Below, piece by piece: positions 1 through 5,463 of a stretch of 12,527 nucleotides of DNA. Origin of the DNA: an uncultured Eubacteriales bacterium (lineage in GTDB: Bacteria > Bacillota > Clostridia > Lachnospirales > Lachnospiraceae); contig ONWL01000027.1 in NCBI GenBank assembly GCA_900321525.1, positions 1 through 12,527 of the forward strand, read 5' to 3'. A program made the translations under genes and the position numbers. Position 1 is the stretch's first letter. Each line of letters opens with the position of its first letter. The notes under the pieces were generated by a model. The model saw only the letters and a program-made list of their open reading frames with translations, searched no databases and was not told where the DNA came from.

Positions 1-57
1 TCAGAATCTTATCAGGAAGAATTTGGCACAGGAACTTCCTATGAGAAATACAATTAA
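1..57 (+). CDS. C-terminal end of an upstream gene (partial)
   Basis: Frame 1 is open from the window edge and ends at TAA 55-57, giving the last 18 residues SESYQEEFGTGTSYEKYN. The fragment is hydrophilic with no recognisable motif, so no function can be named. It is called because it is open from the edge, its composition is protein-like, and it ends just before a regulatory region that precedes the next gene. It could be a chance open frame, since 18 codons is weak evidence on its own. Confidence 0.45.
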   Translation, partial: SESYQEEFGTGTSYEKYN

Positions 58-74
58 GGAAGATTGATGTGAAA

Positions 75-113
75 ATTAAGGTAATGTTAAGGTTCTTTCA
101 GTTCAATGTTAAG
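75..113 (+). promoter_or_regulatory. TTAAG direct repeats in 11-bp register, probable OmpR-family response-regulator boxes
   Basis: ATTAAG at 75-80 and GTTAAG at 86-91 are separated by 5 bp. A third box, GTTAAG at 108-113, starts 22 bp after the second, so all three lie on the same DNA face. A weaker match, TTTCAG, is at 96-101. The layout NTTAAG-N5-NTTAAG is the one known for CiaR, an OmpR-family regulator of streptococci. The last box ends 10 bp before a TATACT -10 element, a position typical of activator sites. Binding by the regulator encoded at 1339-2061 is inference. Confidence 0.55.
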
Positions 114-115
114 AA

Positions 116-129
116 TTGACTGCTATACT
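116..129 (+). promoter_or_regulatory. Promoter of the DUF975 gene (-10 element TATACT at 124-129)
   Basis: TATACT at 124-129 is a good -10 element. There is no good -35 at 16-18 bp spacing: TTGACT at 116-121 lies too close to serve. A weak -35 together with upstream TTAAG boxes is what an activator-dependent promoter looks like. Transcription would start near 136, leaving a leader of about 50 nt before ATG 187. Confidence 0.5.
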
Positions 130-186
130 GTTCTTACAAAGCAAAAACAAATAACTGCTTACAAAAACAGAAAGGAGAATAAATCT

Positions 187-1044
187 ATGTGGAGCAGAAA
201 AGAATTAAAAGAAAAAGGTAAGATGGCGTTGAACAGAAATTACTGGAAGACGGTTTTGGTGAGTGTACTGATCAGTCTGATGTTTTCCACCGGAATCATC
301 GGAGGCATTTATAACTTCGGGTCATGGGGAACGAAAGCAGGGATGGTGAAACCAAACAACAGTGTAACCGTCACGTTTGACGAATCATCTTTGGATGATT
401 CAGTAGATGCCATCACAAATTTGGATGAGGATGCCTCTTTGGATGAGATTCAGGCAGCTCTGGATGATACAATCAATAGTATATCTGAAGGGTTGGATAC
501 AGATGGGACAACGATTGCAGTGATTGCAGTGTTTCTGGTGGTCTTTTTCATCATATTCCTGATTGCACTGGCTATTGCGATGCTGATCGATGCATTTGTA
601 GTATATCCATTTAGTGTGGGAATGAATCGTTTCTTCCTTGTCAATCTGAATGACAAGGCAGAAGTGAAAGAGATCGGATATGGTTACGATCACAATTATA
701 AGAACAATGTAAAGACCATGTTCCTTCGTGGATTATATATTTTCTTCTGGAGTCTGTTGCTTGTCATTCCGGGTGTTGTGAAGAGCTATGAGTATCGTAT
801 GATTCCATATCTGTTGGCAGATGATCCGAATATGACCAAAGATGAGGCATTCCGCATCAGCAGGGAAATGATGCGTGGACAGAAGTGGCGTGCATTTGTG
901 CTGGATCTTTCCTTTATCGGCTGGCGGATTCTGGGTATGTGGACAGCAGGAATTTTAAATCTCTTCTATGTGAATCCATATTACAACATGACCTGTGCAG
1001 CATTGTATGAATCTTTGAAGAATGATTATCTGGCAAAGGCATAA
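187..1044 (+). CDS. DUF975 family integral membrane protein
   Basis: A 285-residue membrane protein of the DUF975 family, whose biochemical role is not established. The start is ATG 187 because AAAGGAG at 171-177 sits about 9 nt upstream; the frame is open further 5' but that part overlaps the promoter. The N-terminus MWSRKELKEK and the following NYWK motif are typical of the family. A first membrane segment covers about residues 22-43, a second long hydrophobic stretch about 108-140, and further segments lie about 180-200 and 238-265. The family block IPGVVKSYEYRMIPYLLADD is at about 194-213, followed by EAFRISREMMRG and DLSFIGW. Between the first two membrane segments lies an unusually acidic loop (about 60-105) rich in LDD/LDE units. 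The gene appears to be transcribed alone, from a promoter with TTAAG boxes. No GC-rich terminator follows; the inverted-repeat element at 1077-1320 comes next. Confidence 0.88.
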   Translation: MWSRKELKEKGKMALNRNYWKTVLVSVLISLMFSTGIIGGIYNFGSWGTKAGMVKPNNSVTVTFDESSLDDSVDAITNLDEDASLDEIQAALDDTINSISEGLDTDGTTIAVIAVFLVVFFIIFLIALAIAMLIDAFVVYPFSVGMNRFFLVNLNDKAEVKEIGYGYDHNYKNNVKTMFLRGLYIFFWSLLLVIPGVVKSYEYRMIPYLLADDPNMTKDEAFRISREMMRGQKWRAFVLDLSFIGWRILGMWTAGILNLFYVNPYYNMTCAALYESLKNDYLAKA

Positions 1045-1076
1045 AGACTGCATTTCGTTCTTCTTATTATAGTAAA

Positions 1077-1320
1077 TACTAGGCAACTGCGAAACTATGA
1101 TACCGAACGCCTTTCATCAAAATTTTTATTTGAAAAACGCACTCTCGCTTCGGTTCCACGCAACGGTACTAATATTTTTTTCGCTTTTCGCTCAAAAAAT
1201 AAAGTACCGGCGTTCCACAAAGTTTTTCAAATGAAAAAATTTCTGATGTACAGGCTGTAAAAAATTTCTGATGTACAGGCTGTTTTGGATCTGCTCAAAG
1301 AGTTTCGCAATTGCCTGGTA
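1077..1320. repeat. 244-bp nested inverted-repeat element, MITE-like
   Basis: The ends are 20-bp inverted repeats: 1077-1096 against 1301-1320 match at 18 of 20 positions. Inside, 1115-1138 pairs with 1222-1248, all 24 bases of the left arm matching around three bulged bases on the right. A third, shorter arm pair is AACGGTACT (1162-1170) with AGTACCGGCGTT (1203-1214), closing on a T-rich/A-rich stem around 1173-1201. The whole unit can fold into one long hairpin. It has no coding capacity and no certain target-site duplication. It fills nearly the entire interval between the DUF975 gene and the two-component system and ends about 8 nt before the regulator's ribosome binding site, so it probably supplies or alters that gene's leader. 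A small non-autonomous mobile element fits best; a large structured regulatory RNA is the alternative. Confidence 0.7.
1234..1283 (+). repeat. Perfect 25-bp tandem duplication inside the inverted-repeat element
   Basis: Bases 1234-1258 and 1259-1283 are identical and directly adjacent, each running from AAAAAATTTCTG to CAGGCTGT. The first copy contributes to the right arm of the second-level stem. Either copy could pair with the left arm at 1115-1127, so the element can fold in two registers. Confidence 0.9.
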
Positions 1321-1338
1321 ATAAATAAGGGGGTATGT

Positions 1339-2061
1339 ATGGCATACACGATTTTACTGGTAGATGATGAAGCAGAGGTGCGCAGATTGCTGCGGCTTTA
1401 TTTGGAAAATGAACAGTATCATGTATTAGAGGCAGAAAATGGACAGCAGGCATTGGAGGTATTTCACCAGAATCAGGTGAATCTGTGTCTGCTTGATATT
1501 ATGATGCCGGTGATGGACGGGTATCAGCTGTTGCAGGAACTGCGGAAGGAAACCAATATACCGGTGCTGATGCTTTCCGCAAAGGATGCGGATGCAGAGA
1601 AGATTCTGGGATTGAATCTGGGGGCGGATGACTATCTGTCAAAGCCGTTTAATCCGCTGGAAGCAGTTGCCAGAGTGAATGCGGCCATTCGCCGGTTTTA
1701 TGCTCTGGGCAGCAGTGGGGCACAGCAGGTACAGGAAACAGTGCCTGTGGAAACAGCCCGTCAAGTGATCAAGGTACAGGATCTGGAACTGGATGTGGAT
1801 GGCTGTGTGTTAAAGCGGGCAGGTCGGGCGATTGATCTGACTTCCATTGAGTTTCGTATTATGGAACTGTTCATGGGAAATCCGGGAAAGGTATTTACCA
1901 AACAGCAGATTTATGAGTATGGCTGGGGGGATACTTATGTGGTTTCAGACAATAACATTATGGTCTGCATCAGCAAGCTGCGAACCAAACTGGATGAAGA
2001 CCCGTTACGCTACATCAAGACCATACGTGGTTTGGGATATCGATTGGAGAATCAGGCATGA
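1339..2061 (+). CDS. OmpR/PhoB-family response regulator
   Basis: A 240-residue DNA-binding response regulator, the output half of a two-component system. The start is ATG 1339 (MAYTILLVDDE), with AAGGGGG about 5 nt upstream. The receiver domain covers about residues 3-118 and has every key residue: acidic pair D9/D10, phospho-acceptor D53 in LLDIMMPVMDG, switch S80 in MLSAKD, and K102 in DDYLSKPF. A linker at about 120-142 leads to a winged-helix domain at about 145-238, containing LTSIEFRIMELFM and a C-terminal IKTIRGLGYRLE. Length and domain order are normal for the VanR/PhoB class. The stop codon overlaps the kinase start by 4 nt (ATGA), so the two are translationally coupled. The signal is unknown. 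Candidate targets are the TTAAG boxes at 75-113 or the gene's own operon. Confidence 0.93.
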   Translation: MAYTILLVDDEAEVRRLLRLYLENEQYHVLEAENGQQALEVFHQNQVNLCLLDIMMPVMDGYQLLQELRKETNIPVLMLSAKDADAEKILGLNLGADDYLSKPFNPLEAVARVNAAIRRFYALGSSGAQQVQETVPVETARQVIKVQDLELDVDGCVLKRAGRAIDLTSIEFRIMELFMGNPGKVFTKQQIYEYGWGDTYVVSDNNIMVCISKLRTKLDEDPLRYIKTIRGLGYRLENQA

Positions 2062-3242
2062 CACAGTGGGATGAACAAAAAGAACTGCAAGCACTGCAAA
2101 AATATCTGGTCAGTCGTTTCTTTCTCATATTGCTGGTGGTGACTGTCATGGAAATGGGAGCGGATGCCCTGTTTGGGCAGCTCTGGAATCCATTACAGAA
2201 CTGGTTGACCATAGATGGTACGGGCAGTCTGGAAGGCTTACAGTCAGTGCCGGGGATTGCGATGCTGCTGATTTTTCTGTTGACAGGAACGCTGTTGAAT
2301 GCATTGTCTTCTGCCGTCCCGGCATTTCACTGGGGGGTGGATTGGTTGGAACGGCAGAATGCCATGTTCTTTTCTGATGTGCAGAATCAGGTATTGATGC
2401 AGATGCCGGGAGAGAAACGGGTGGTCTTGTTTCTGGTTTTGGTTGTGCGGGTGTTTCTGTTACTTTTGCCGTACATCATTGGTGCCATCTGGTGTGGGAT
2501 CTTAGTGACCACACAGGTGCGTCGGCTGGAGCAGATGCGTGAAGAGACACACAGAGAATACGATCAGAAACGAAATCTTATGTTGTCGGATATTGCCCAT
2601 GACCTGCGCACTCCTATTACCACGGTATATGGGTATGCAAAAGCACTGAATGACGGTATGGTAAAACCAGAGGAGCAGCAGGAGTATTTGAGCGCCATTC
2701 AGGCCAAATCTGGTCGTATAAATGATTTGATTCAGATGTTGTTTGATTATGTGAAGTTAGACAGTACAGGGTTTCAGCTGAATGTCAAACCACTGGATTT
2801 GTCAGAATTACTGCGTCAGAATGCGGCGTTGGTGTATTCTGATATGGAGGATGCCGGTATGGAGTTTGTGGTGGAAATTCCAGAAGAGGCATGTATGATT
2901 CAGGCAGATGAATTACAGTTATCCAGAGTGATCACCAATCTGCTGACCAATGCCATTCGCCACAATCCGAAAGGAAGTCAGATCCTGCTGGTGCAGAAGC
3001 AGGAGAATTTAAATAAGATCACCGTGGTCATTGCAGACAATGGAGAACGCATTTCCCCAGAGCTTGTGTCGCATCTGTTTGAACCGTTTACGATGGGGGA
3101 TCAGTCCAGAAACAGCAAAAACGGCAGTGGTCTGGGGCTGTCCATCGCCCATAAGATTGTGGCGTTACATGGATGGAAGCTGGAATACGTGGACAGTTAT
3201 CCCGGATACGAGAAGGCATTTCGGTTAGAGATCAAGGTGTGA
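2058..3242 (+). CDS. Membrane-bound sensor histidine kinase
   Basis: A 394-residue sensor kinase, partner of the preceding regulator, starting at ATG 2058 with GGAGA upstream inside that gene. Hydrophobic segments lie at about residues 20-38, 65-90 and 121-151; the last is long enough to be two passes, giving three or four membrane segments and only a small extracellular part. The dimerisation/phosphoacceptor box is LSDIAHDLRTPITTVYGY, with H181 the likely phosphorylated histidine. The ATPase domain has an N-box at 290-303 (N294, N298), an F-box at HLFEPFT (339-345) and a G2 box at GSGLGLSIAHK (356-366). The G1 box reads DNGERI (327-332): the second glycine of the usual D-x-G-x-G is arginine here, which is unusual. 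A strong terminator follows immediately. The ligand cannot be told from sequence. Confidence 0.9.
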   Translation: MTQWDEQKELQALQKYLVSRFFLILLVVTVMEMGADALFGQLWNPLQNWLTIDGTGSLEGLQSVPGIAMLLIFLLTGTLLNALSSAVPAFHWGVDWLERQNAMFFSDVQNQVLMQMPGEKRVVLFLVLVVRVFLLLLPYIIGAIWCGILVTTQVRRLEQMREETHREYDQKRNLMLSDIAHDLRTPITTVYGYAKALNDGMVKPEEQQEYLSAIQAKSGRINDLIQMLFDYVKLDSTGFQLNVKPLDLSELLRQNAALVYSDMEDAGMEFVVEIPEEACMIQADELQLSRVITNLLTNAIRHNPKGSQILLVQKQENLNKITVVIADNGERISPELVSHLFEPFTMGDQSRNSKNGSGLGLSIAHKIVALHGWKLEYVDSYPGYEKAFRLEIKV

Positions 3243-3255
3243 TGATATAGAAATG

Positions 3256-3311
3256 AAAGTGTGAGAGAGCGATAGGGAATGAACGATCCCTACCCTTCTC
3301 TCACACTTTTT
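3256..3311. terminator. Bidirectional intrinsic terminator between convergent operons
   Basis: AAAGTGTGAGAG (3256-3267) pairs perfectly with CTCTCACACTTT (3298-3309). An inner 6-bp stem joins TAGGGA (3273-3278) and TCCCTA (3287-3292). A T run (3307-3311) follows on the plus strand. On the minus strand the stem begins right at the hipA stop codon and is followed by a moderately T-rich stretch, so one structure probably ends both operons. Confidence 0.85.
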
Positions 3312-4446
3312 ATAAAAGATACGATTGGAGCATTTCAGAAACGGTAGACTGAATTTGCTGAATTGCATTCATGCAAAACTGTTGGGAAAGGCCTGCCTGT
3401 AACCCTACGGACAGAAGTTCCTTTTTGCCCGGATTTTGCCCATTTCCATCTACAGAAGTGGTGTGCTCCCCGTAATAAGTGGTGCTGTAAGTCAGGTCGT
3501 AAGCGGGACTGAGCCGCCAACGCTGTGTGTTTTCCTCATAAAGGAAGGTGAAATTTTTGGAATGGTCATCCCGATTGTGGGCAAACACATTAAAGCACAT
3601 GCGGTAAAACAGATTTTCCAAATCCTCCTGGCAGTGATTGGTCACCAGATTGGTCAGTTTCATCAGACTGTGGTAATCCAGACTGGGCTGATTAAAATCC
3701 AGTTCCAGCATGGCAGCAGCAGTGAGCATATGGATTCTGGTGTCTGCCAGATGTGCTGCCTGCTGTCTGTCAAAGCGCACTGTGCCGAAGTATCCTTTAC
3801 AGGTTTTGGAGGGGAATAGTCGGGTTTCTGTCATATGGATGCCGCATTTTCTGGCACACAGAGAGTAGTCATATTCCATCTGCCCGGAATCTGCTCCGTC
3901 CACATGGGCAGGAAACTTGATGATCCAATGTTTGCCATCCAACTCTGTCATGATTTTAGGTCTGGCTCCGCCGCTGGTTCCACCGAAGCGATAGAGCTGA
4001 TCCAGCTTGTCTGAATATTCAGAGCGCAGTACCTTTTGACATTCGGATGCCAGCTGATCTAAGTCAAAGCTGTTATTTTCTTCTAAAAAAGATTGGGAAG
4101 GGCGGTAAGTCAAGGCACCCATTCCAGAATCTCCTACAATGGCAAGACGGTCCAGAGGGGTAATCTGATCCGGGTTTACGCCATGCTTTTTCAAAAGCCG
4201 GTTTACCAGAAGATTCCCCCATGCATCGGGCAGGCTATCAGCAAATACACCAAATAATCCCTGAAAATAAGGTTTATCCGGCAGAAAGACTCCCTCTTTC
4301 AAAGGCAGAGAAAAGGGACTGATGGAAAATCCATCTGCAAGCCAGCTGTCTGCATAAGAAAATGCAATTCGCTGGTCTTTGGCAAGTGCCAGCGTGCCTG
4401 CCAGACGGTCTTTGTAGTAAACCAGTAGAGATTTATTTGTTTTCAT
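3310..4446 (-). CDS. hipA: HipA-family serine/threonine kinase toxin
   Basis: A 378-residue HipA-family protein, the toxin of a type II toxin-antitoxin pair. HipA of E. coli phosphorylates glutamyl-tRNA synthetase and induces persistence; the target here is unknown. The start is ATG 4446-4444, with AGGAGG at 4458-4453 at 6-nt spacing; a longer frame exists but has no such site. An N-terminal subdomain (about 1-110) includes the family motif DSLPDAWGN (70-78). The glycine loop GGTSGGARPK (155-164) corresponds to the autophosphorylated region of E. coli HipA. The catalytic motif HNRDDHSKN (290-298, D293) and the metal-binding SPAYD (313-317, D317) are intact, so an active kinase is expected. 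It is somewhat shorter than E. coli HipA (440 aa). It overlaps hipB by 14 nt and ends at the shared terminator. Confidence 0.93.
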   Translation of the reverse strand: MKTNKSLLVYYKDRLAGTLALAKDQRIAFSYADSWLADGFSISPFSLPLKEGVFLPDKPYFQGLFGVFADSLPDAWGNLLVNRLLKKHGVNPDQITPLDRLAIVGDSGMGALTYRPSQSFLEENNSFDLDQLASECQKVLRSEYSDKLDQLYRFGGTSGGARPKIMTELDGKHWIIKFPAHVDGADSGQMEYDYSLCARKCGIHMTETRLFPSKTCKGYFGTVRFDRQQAAHLADTRIHMLTAAAMLELDFNQPSLDYHSLMKLTNLVTNHCQEDLENLFYRMCFNVFAHNRDDHSKNFTFLYEENTQRWRLSPAYDLTYSTTYYGEHTTSVDGNGQNPGKKELLSVGLQAGLSQQFCMNAIQQIQSTVSEMLQSYLL

Positions 4447-4711
4447 TGATGACCTCCTGTATGTTTTTGTAAGGAACACTGGTGAACAAATTTCGGATTT
4501 CATTGCCGCAGTCTAGTGCCAGGGCAATCTGGGTCAGGGACAACAGAGAAATCTTGCCTGTAGATTCAAACCGCTTGATGGTGCCATAACTGACATTGCT
4601 GAGTTGACTGAGTTTCTGCTGGCTGATGCCTCGCCTTTTGCGGACAGTGCGGATTCGCTTTGCTAAGTTCAGAGTCATTTCTTCCGGGGTTTCCCACAGT
4701 AGTGCATCCAT
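4433..4711 (-). CDS. hipB: HipB-type helix-turn-helix antitoxin
   Basis: A 92-residue DNA-binding antitoxin placed directly before hipA. I choose ATG 4711-4709 (MDALLWETPEEM), preceded by AAAGGA at about 9 nt; upstream ATGs in the same frame fall in the operator/promoter region. The HTH_XRE-type domain covers about residues 14-70, with ISQQKLSQLSNVSYGTIKRFE forming the helix-turn-helix core. HipB proteins bind HipA and repress their own operon; the inverted repeats at 4737-4801 fit that role. The C-terminus (VINENK) lies within the 14-nt overlap with hipA, so the two are probably translationally coupled, antitoxin first. Confidence 0.9.
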   Translation of the reverse strand: MDALLWETPEEMTLNLAKRIRTVRKRRGISQQKLSQLSNVSYGTIKRFESTGKISLLSLTQIALALDCGNEIRNLFTSVPYKNIQEVINENK

Positions 4712-4736
4712 ATACTCACGTCCTTTCGAGATGATT

Positions 4737-4801
4737 TTATAGATCATATAGTATTCAAAATAGGAAGTTTTATACAAAAATAGATAGTATATGATCTATT
4801 A
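4737..4801 (-). promoter_or_regulatory. hipBA promoter between inverted operator copies
   Basis: An 18-bp sequence at 4737-4754 occurs inverted at 4784-4801 with 16 of 18 matches; both contain TAGATCATATA. Read on the minus strand, a promoter lies between and across them: -35 TTGTAT at 4777-4772 and -10 TACTAT at 4753-4748, spacer 18 bp. The proximal copy covers the -10 and the distal copy lies just upstream of the -35. Paired operators that let antitoxin-toxin complexes bridge the promoter are known for HipB. That these are HipB sites is inference. Confidence 0.65.
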
Positions 4802-4854
4802 TAAAAAGTGAAATGAGAACTGTCAAGGAGAACAAATCTCATGGAGATAGAAAA

Positions 4855-4891
4855 CGGCAGTACATGAAAGGGAACCGTTCATGTACTGCCG
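4855..4891 (-). terminator. Rubredoxin gene terminator
   Basis: CGGCAGTACATGAA (4855-4868) and TTCATGTACTGCCG (4878-4891) form a perfect 14-bp stem with a 9-nt loop. On the minus strand it lies about 24 nt past the rubredoxin stop and is followed by TTTTC, so it terminates that gene. Transcripts from the plus side would meet no T run here. Confidence 0.85.
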
Positions 4892-4914
4892 ATGGCTGGA
4901 TGCCGAGTCAGCAA

Positions 4915-5073
4915 TTATTCTTCAGAGAAGTTTTCTTTGCCCACTGCGCACAGCGGACATACCCAATCTTCCGGCAGATCTTCAAAAGAAGTGCCTGGCT
5001 CAATGCCGTTGTCCGGATCGCCTGCTTCCGGATCATATACATATCCGCAGATATCACATACATACTTGCTCAT
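4915..5073 (-). CDS. Rubredoxin
   Basis: A 52-residue cytosolic iron-sulfur electron carrier with one mononuclear iron bound by four cysteines. The ligands are C6 and C9 (CDICGY) and C39 and C42 (CPLCAVGK), with the family's aromatic core Y4, Y11, Y13, F30 and W37. Length is exactly that of typical clostridial rubredoxins. The start is fixed at ATG 5073-5071 by GGAGGTGA just upstream; the frame runs further 5' but through the promoter. In anaerobes rubredoxin passes electrons to oxygen- and peroxide-reducing enzymes. Its place beside a peroxidase gene, transcribed divergently, fits a redox-defence role, though a direct partnership is inference. It has its own promoter and terminator and is monocistronic. 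Confidence 0.96.
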   Translation of the reverse strand: MSKYVCDICGYVYDPEAGDPDNGIEPGTSFEDLPEDWVCPLCAVGKENFSEE

Positions 5074-5119
5074 GTGTGTCACCTCCATATAAAAAATTGA
5101 TGAAATGATCTCCAATCCA

Positions 5120-5148
5120 ATTATACGAAAATGATTCCATATATGCAA
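5120..5148 (-). promoter_or_regulatory. Rubredoxin promoter
   Basis: On the minus strand, -35 TTGCAT (5148-5143) and -10 TATAAT (5125-5120) are separated by exactly 17 bp, a good sigma-A promoter. The leader to the rubredoxin start is about 40 nt. Confidence 0.8.
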
Positions 5149-5313
5149 GAAAGATTTTGGAAATCCGACGAAGAAATCTGGTATCGTCTGGAAAAAATTC
5201 GGAAAATAAAGTAGAATAAAAAGGGAACAGAGAATAGGTGATTTGAAATACATTGAATAAAATGCGGACTGGATGGGTTGCGCAGAAATTCATACGGAAA
5301 TGTCAGTTTCCTC
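5149..5313. other. Divergent intergenic stretch with no assigned feature
   Basis: This A-rich stretch lies between the rubredoxin and peroxidase promoters. I see no gene with a ribosome binding site, no strong hairpin and no recognisable operator in it. Confidence 0.5.
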
Positions 5314-5351
5314 TTGACAAGAATATATAGGTTGAGTACAATTAAATTGAG
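5314..5351 (+). promoter_or_regulatory. Peroxidase promoter with overlapping OhrR-like operator
   Basis: TTGACA (5314-5319) and TACAAT (5337-5342) are 17 bp apart, a near-consensus sigma-A promoter. The -10 box is the first half of TACAATTAAATTGAG (5337-5351), with perfect arms CAATT/AATTG around one central A. As I recall it, the Bacillus OhrR operator is TACAATTAAATTGTA, so 13 of 15 bases match. A repressor bound there would block the -10. The gene at 8106-8543 encodes an OhrR-type protein, making it the natural candidate regulator. Confidence 0.7.
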
Positions 5352-5463
5352 AAAAATAAACAAACCAGACATAAGGAACTGTGCAAAAGGATTGGACAGT
5401 GACGAATAAAGGATGTCTGGTGTGGATACACAATCCTAAATTCACTGAAAGGAGAGATGGTAC
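5349..5463 (+). promoter_or_regulatory. Structured 5' leader of the peroxidase mRNA
   Basis: The predicted leader is about 115 nt. ACCAGACAT (5364-5372) pairs perfectly with ATGTCTGGT (5413-5421). AGGATTG (5388-5394), inside the loop of that stem, is complementary to CAATCCT (5431-5437) downstream of it, allowing a pseudoknot or an alternative fold. The ribosome binding site AAAGGAG is at 5448-5454, just past the last pairing segment. I do not recognise a known riboswitch class. Confidence 0.45.

Noticed and set aside
106..186. N-terminal extension of the DUF975 frame to ATG 106
   Set aside because: It overlaps the -10 element and TTAAG boxes, has no ribosome binding site, and the family N-terminus MWSRKELK begins at 187.
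1285..1338. N-terminal extension of the response regulator to ATG 1285
   Set aside because: It lies inside the inverted-repeat element; ATG 1339 has a good ribosome binding site and starts the receiver domain at its normal point.
3436..3819. 127-codon plus-strand frame opposite hipA
   Set aside because: It is a shadow of the hipA coding sequence without a ribosome binding site or recognisable domain.
4801..4914. Plus-strand frames between hipB and rubredoxin
   Set aside because: They cross the rubredoxin terminator and coding region on the other strand and show no domain or ribosome binding site.
5131..5214. A 27-codon plus-strand frame (MIPYMQERFWKSDEEIWYRL...) between rubredoxin and GPx
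   Set aside because: Its composition is protein-like, but it has no ribosome binding site and overlaps the rubredoxin -35, so it is not called as a gene.
5074..5253. Long N-terminal extension of the rubredoxin frame
   Set aside because: It runs through the rubredoxin promoter, and the start at 5073 has GGAGGTGA and gives the standard 52-residue length.
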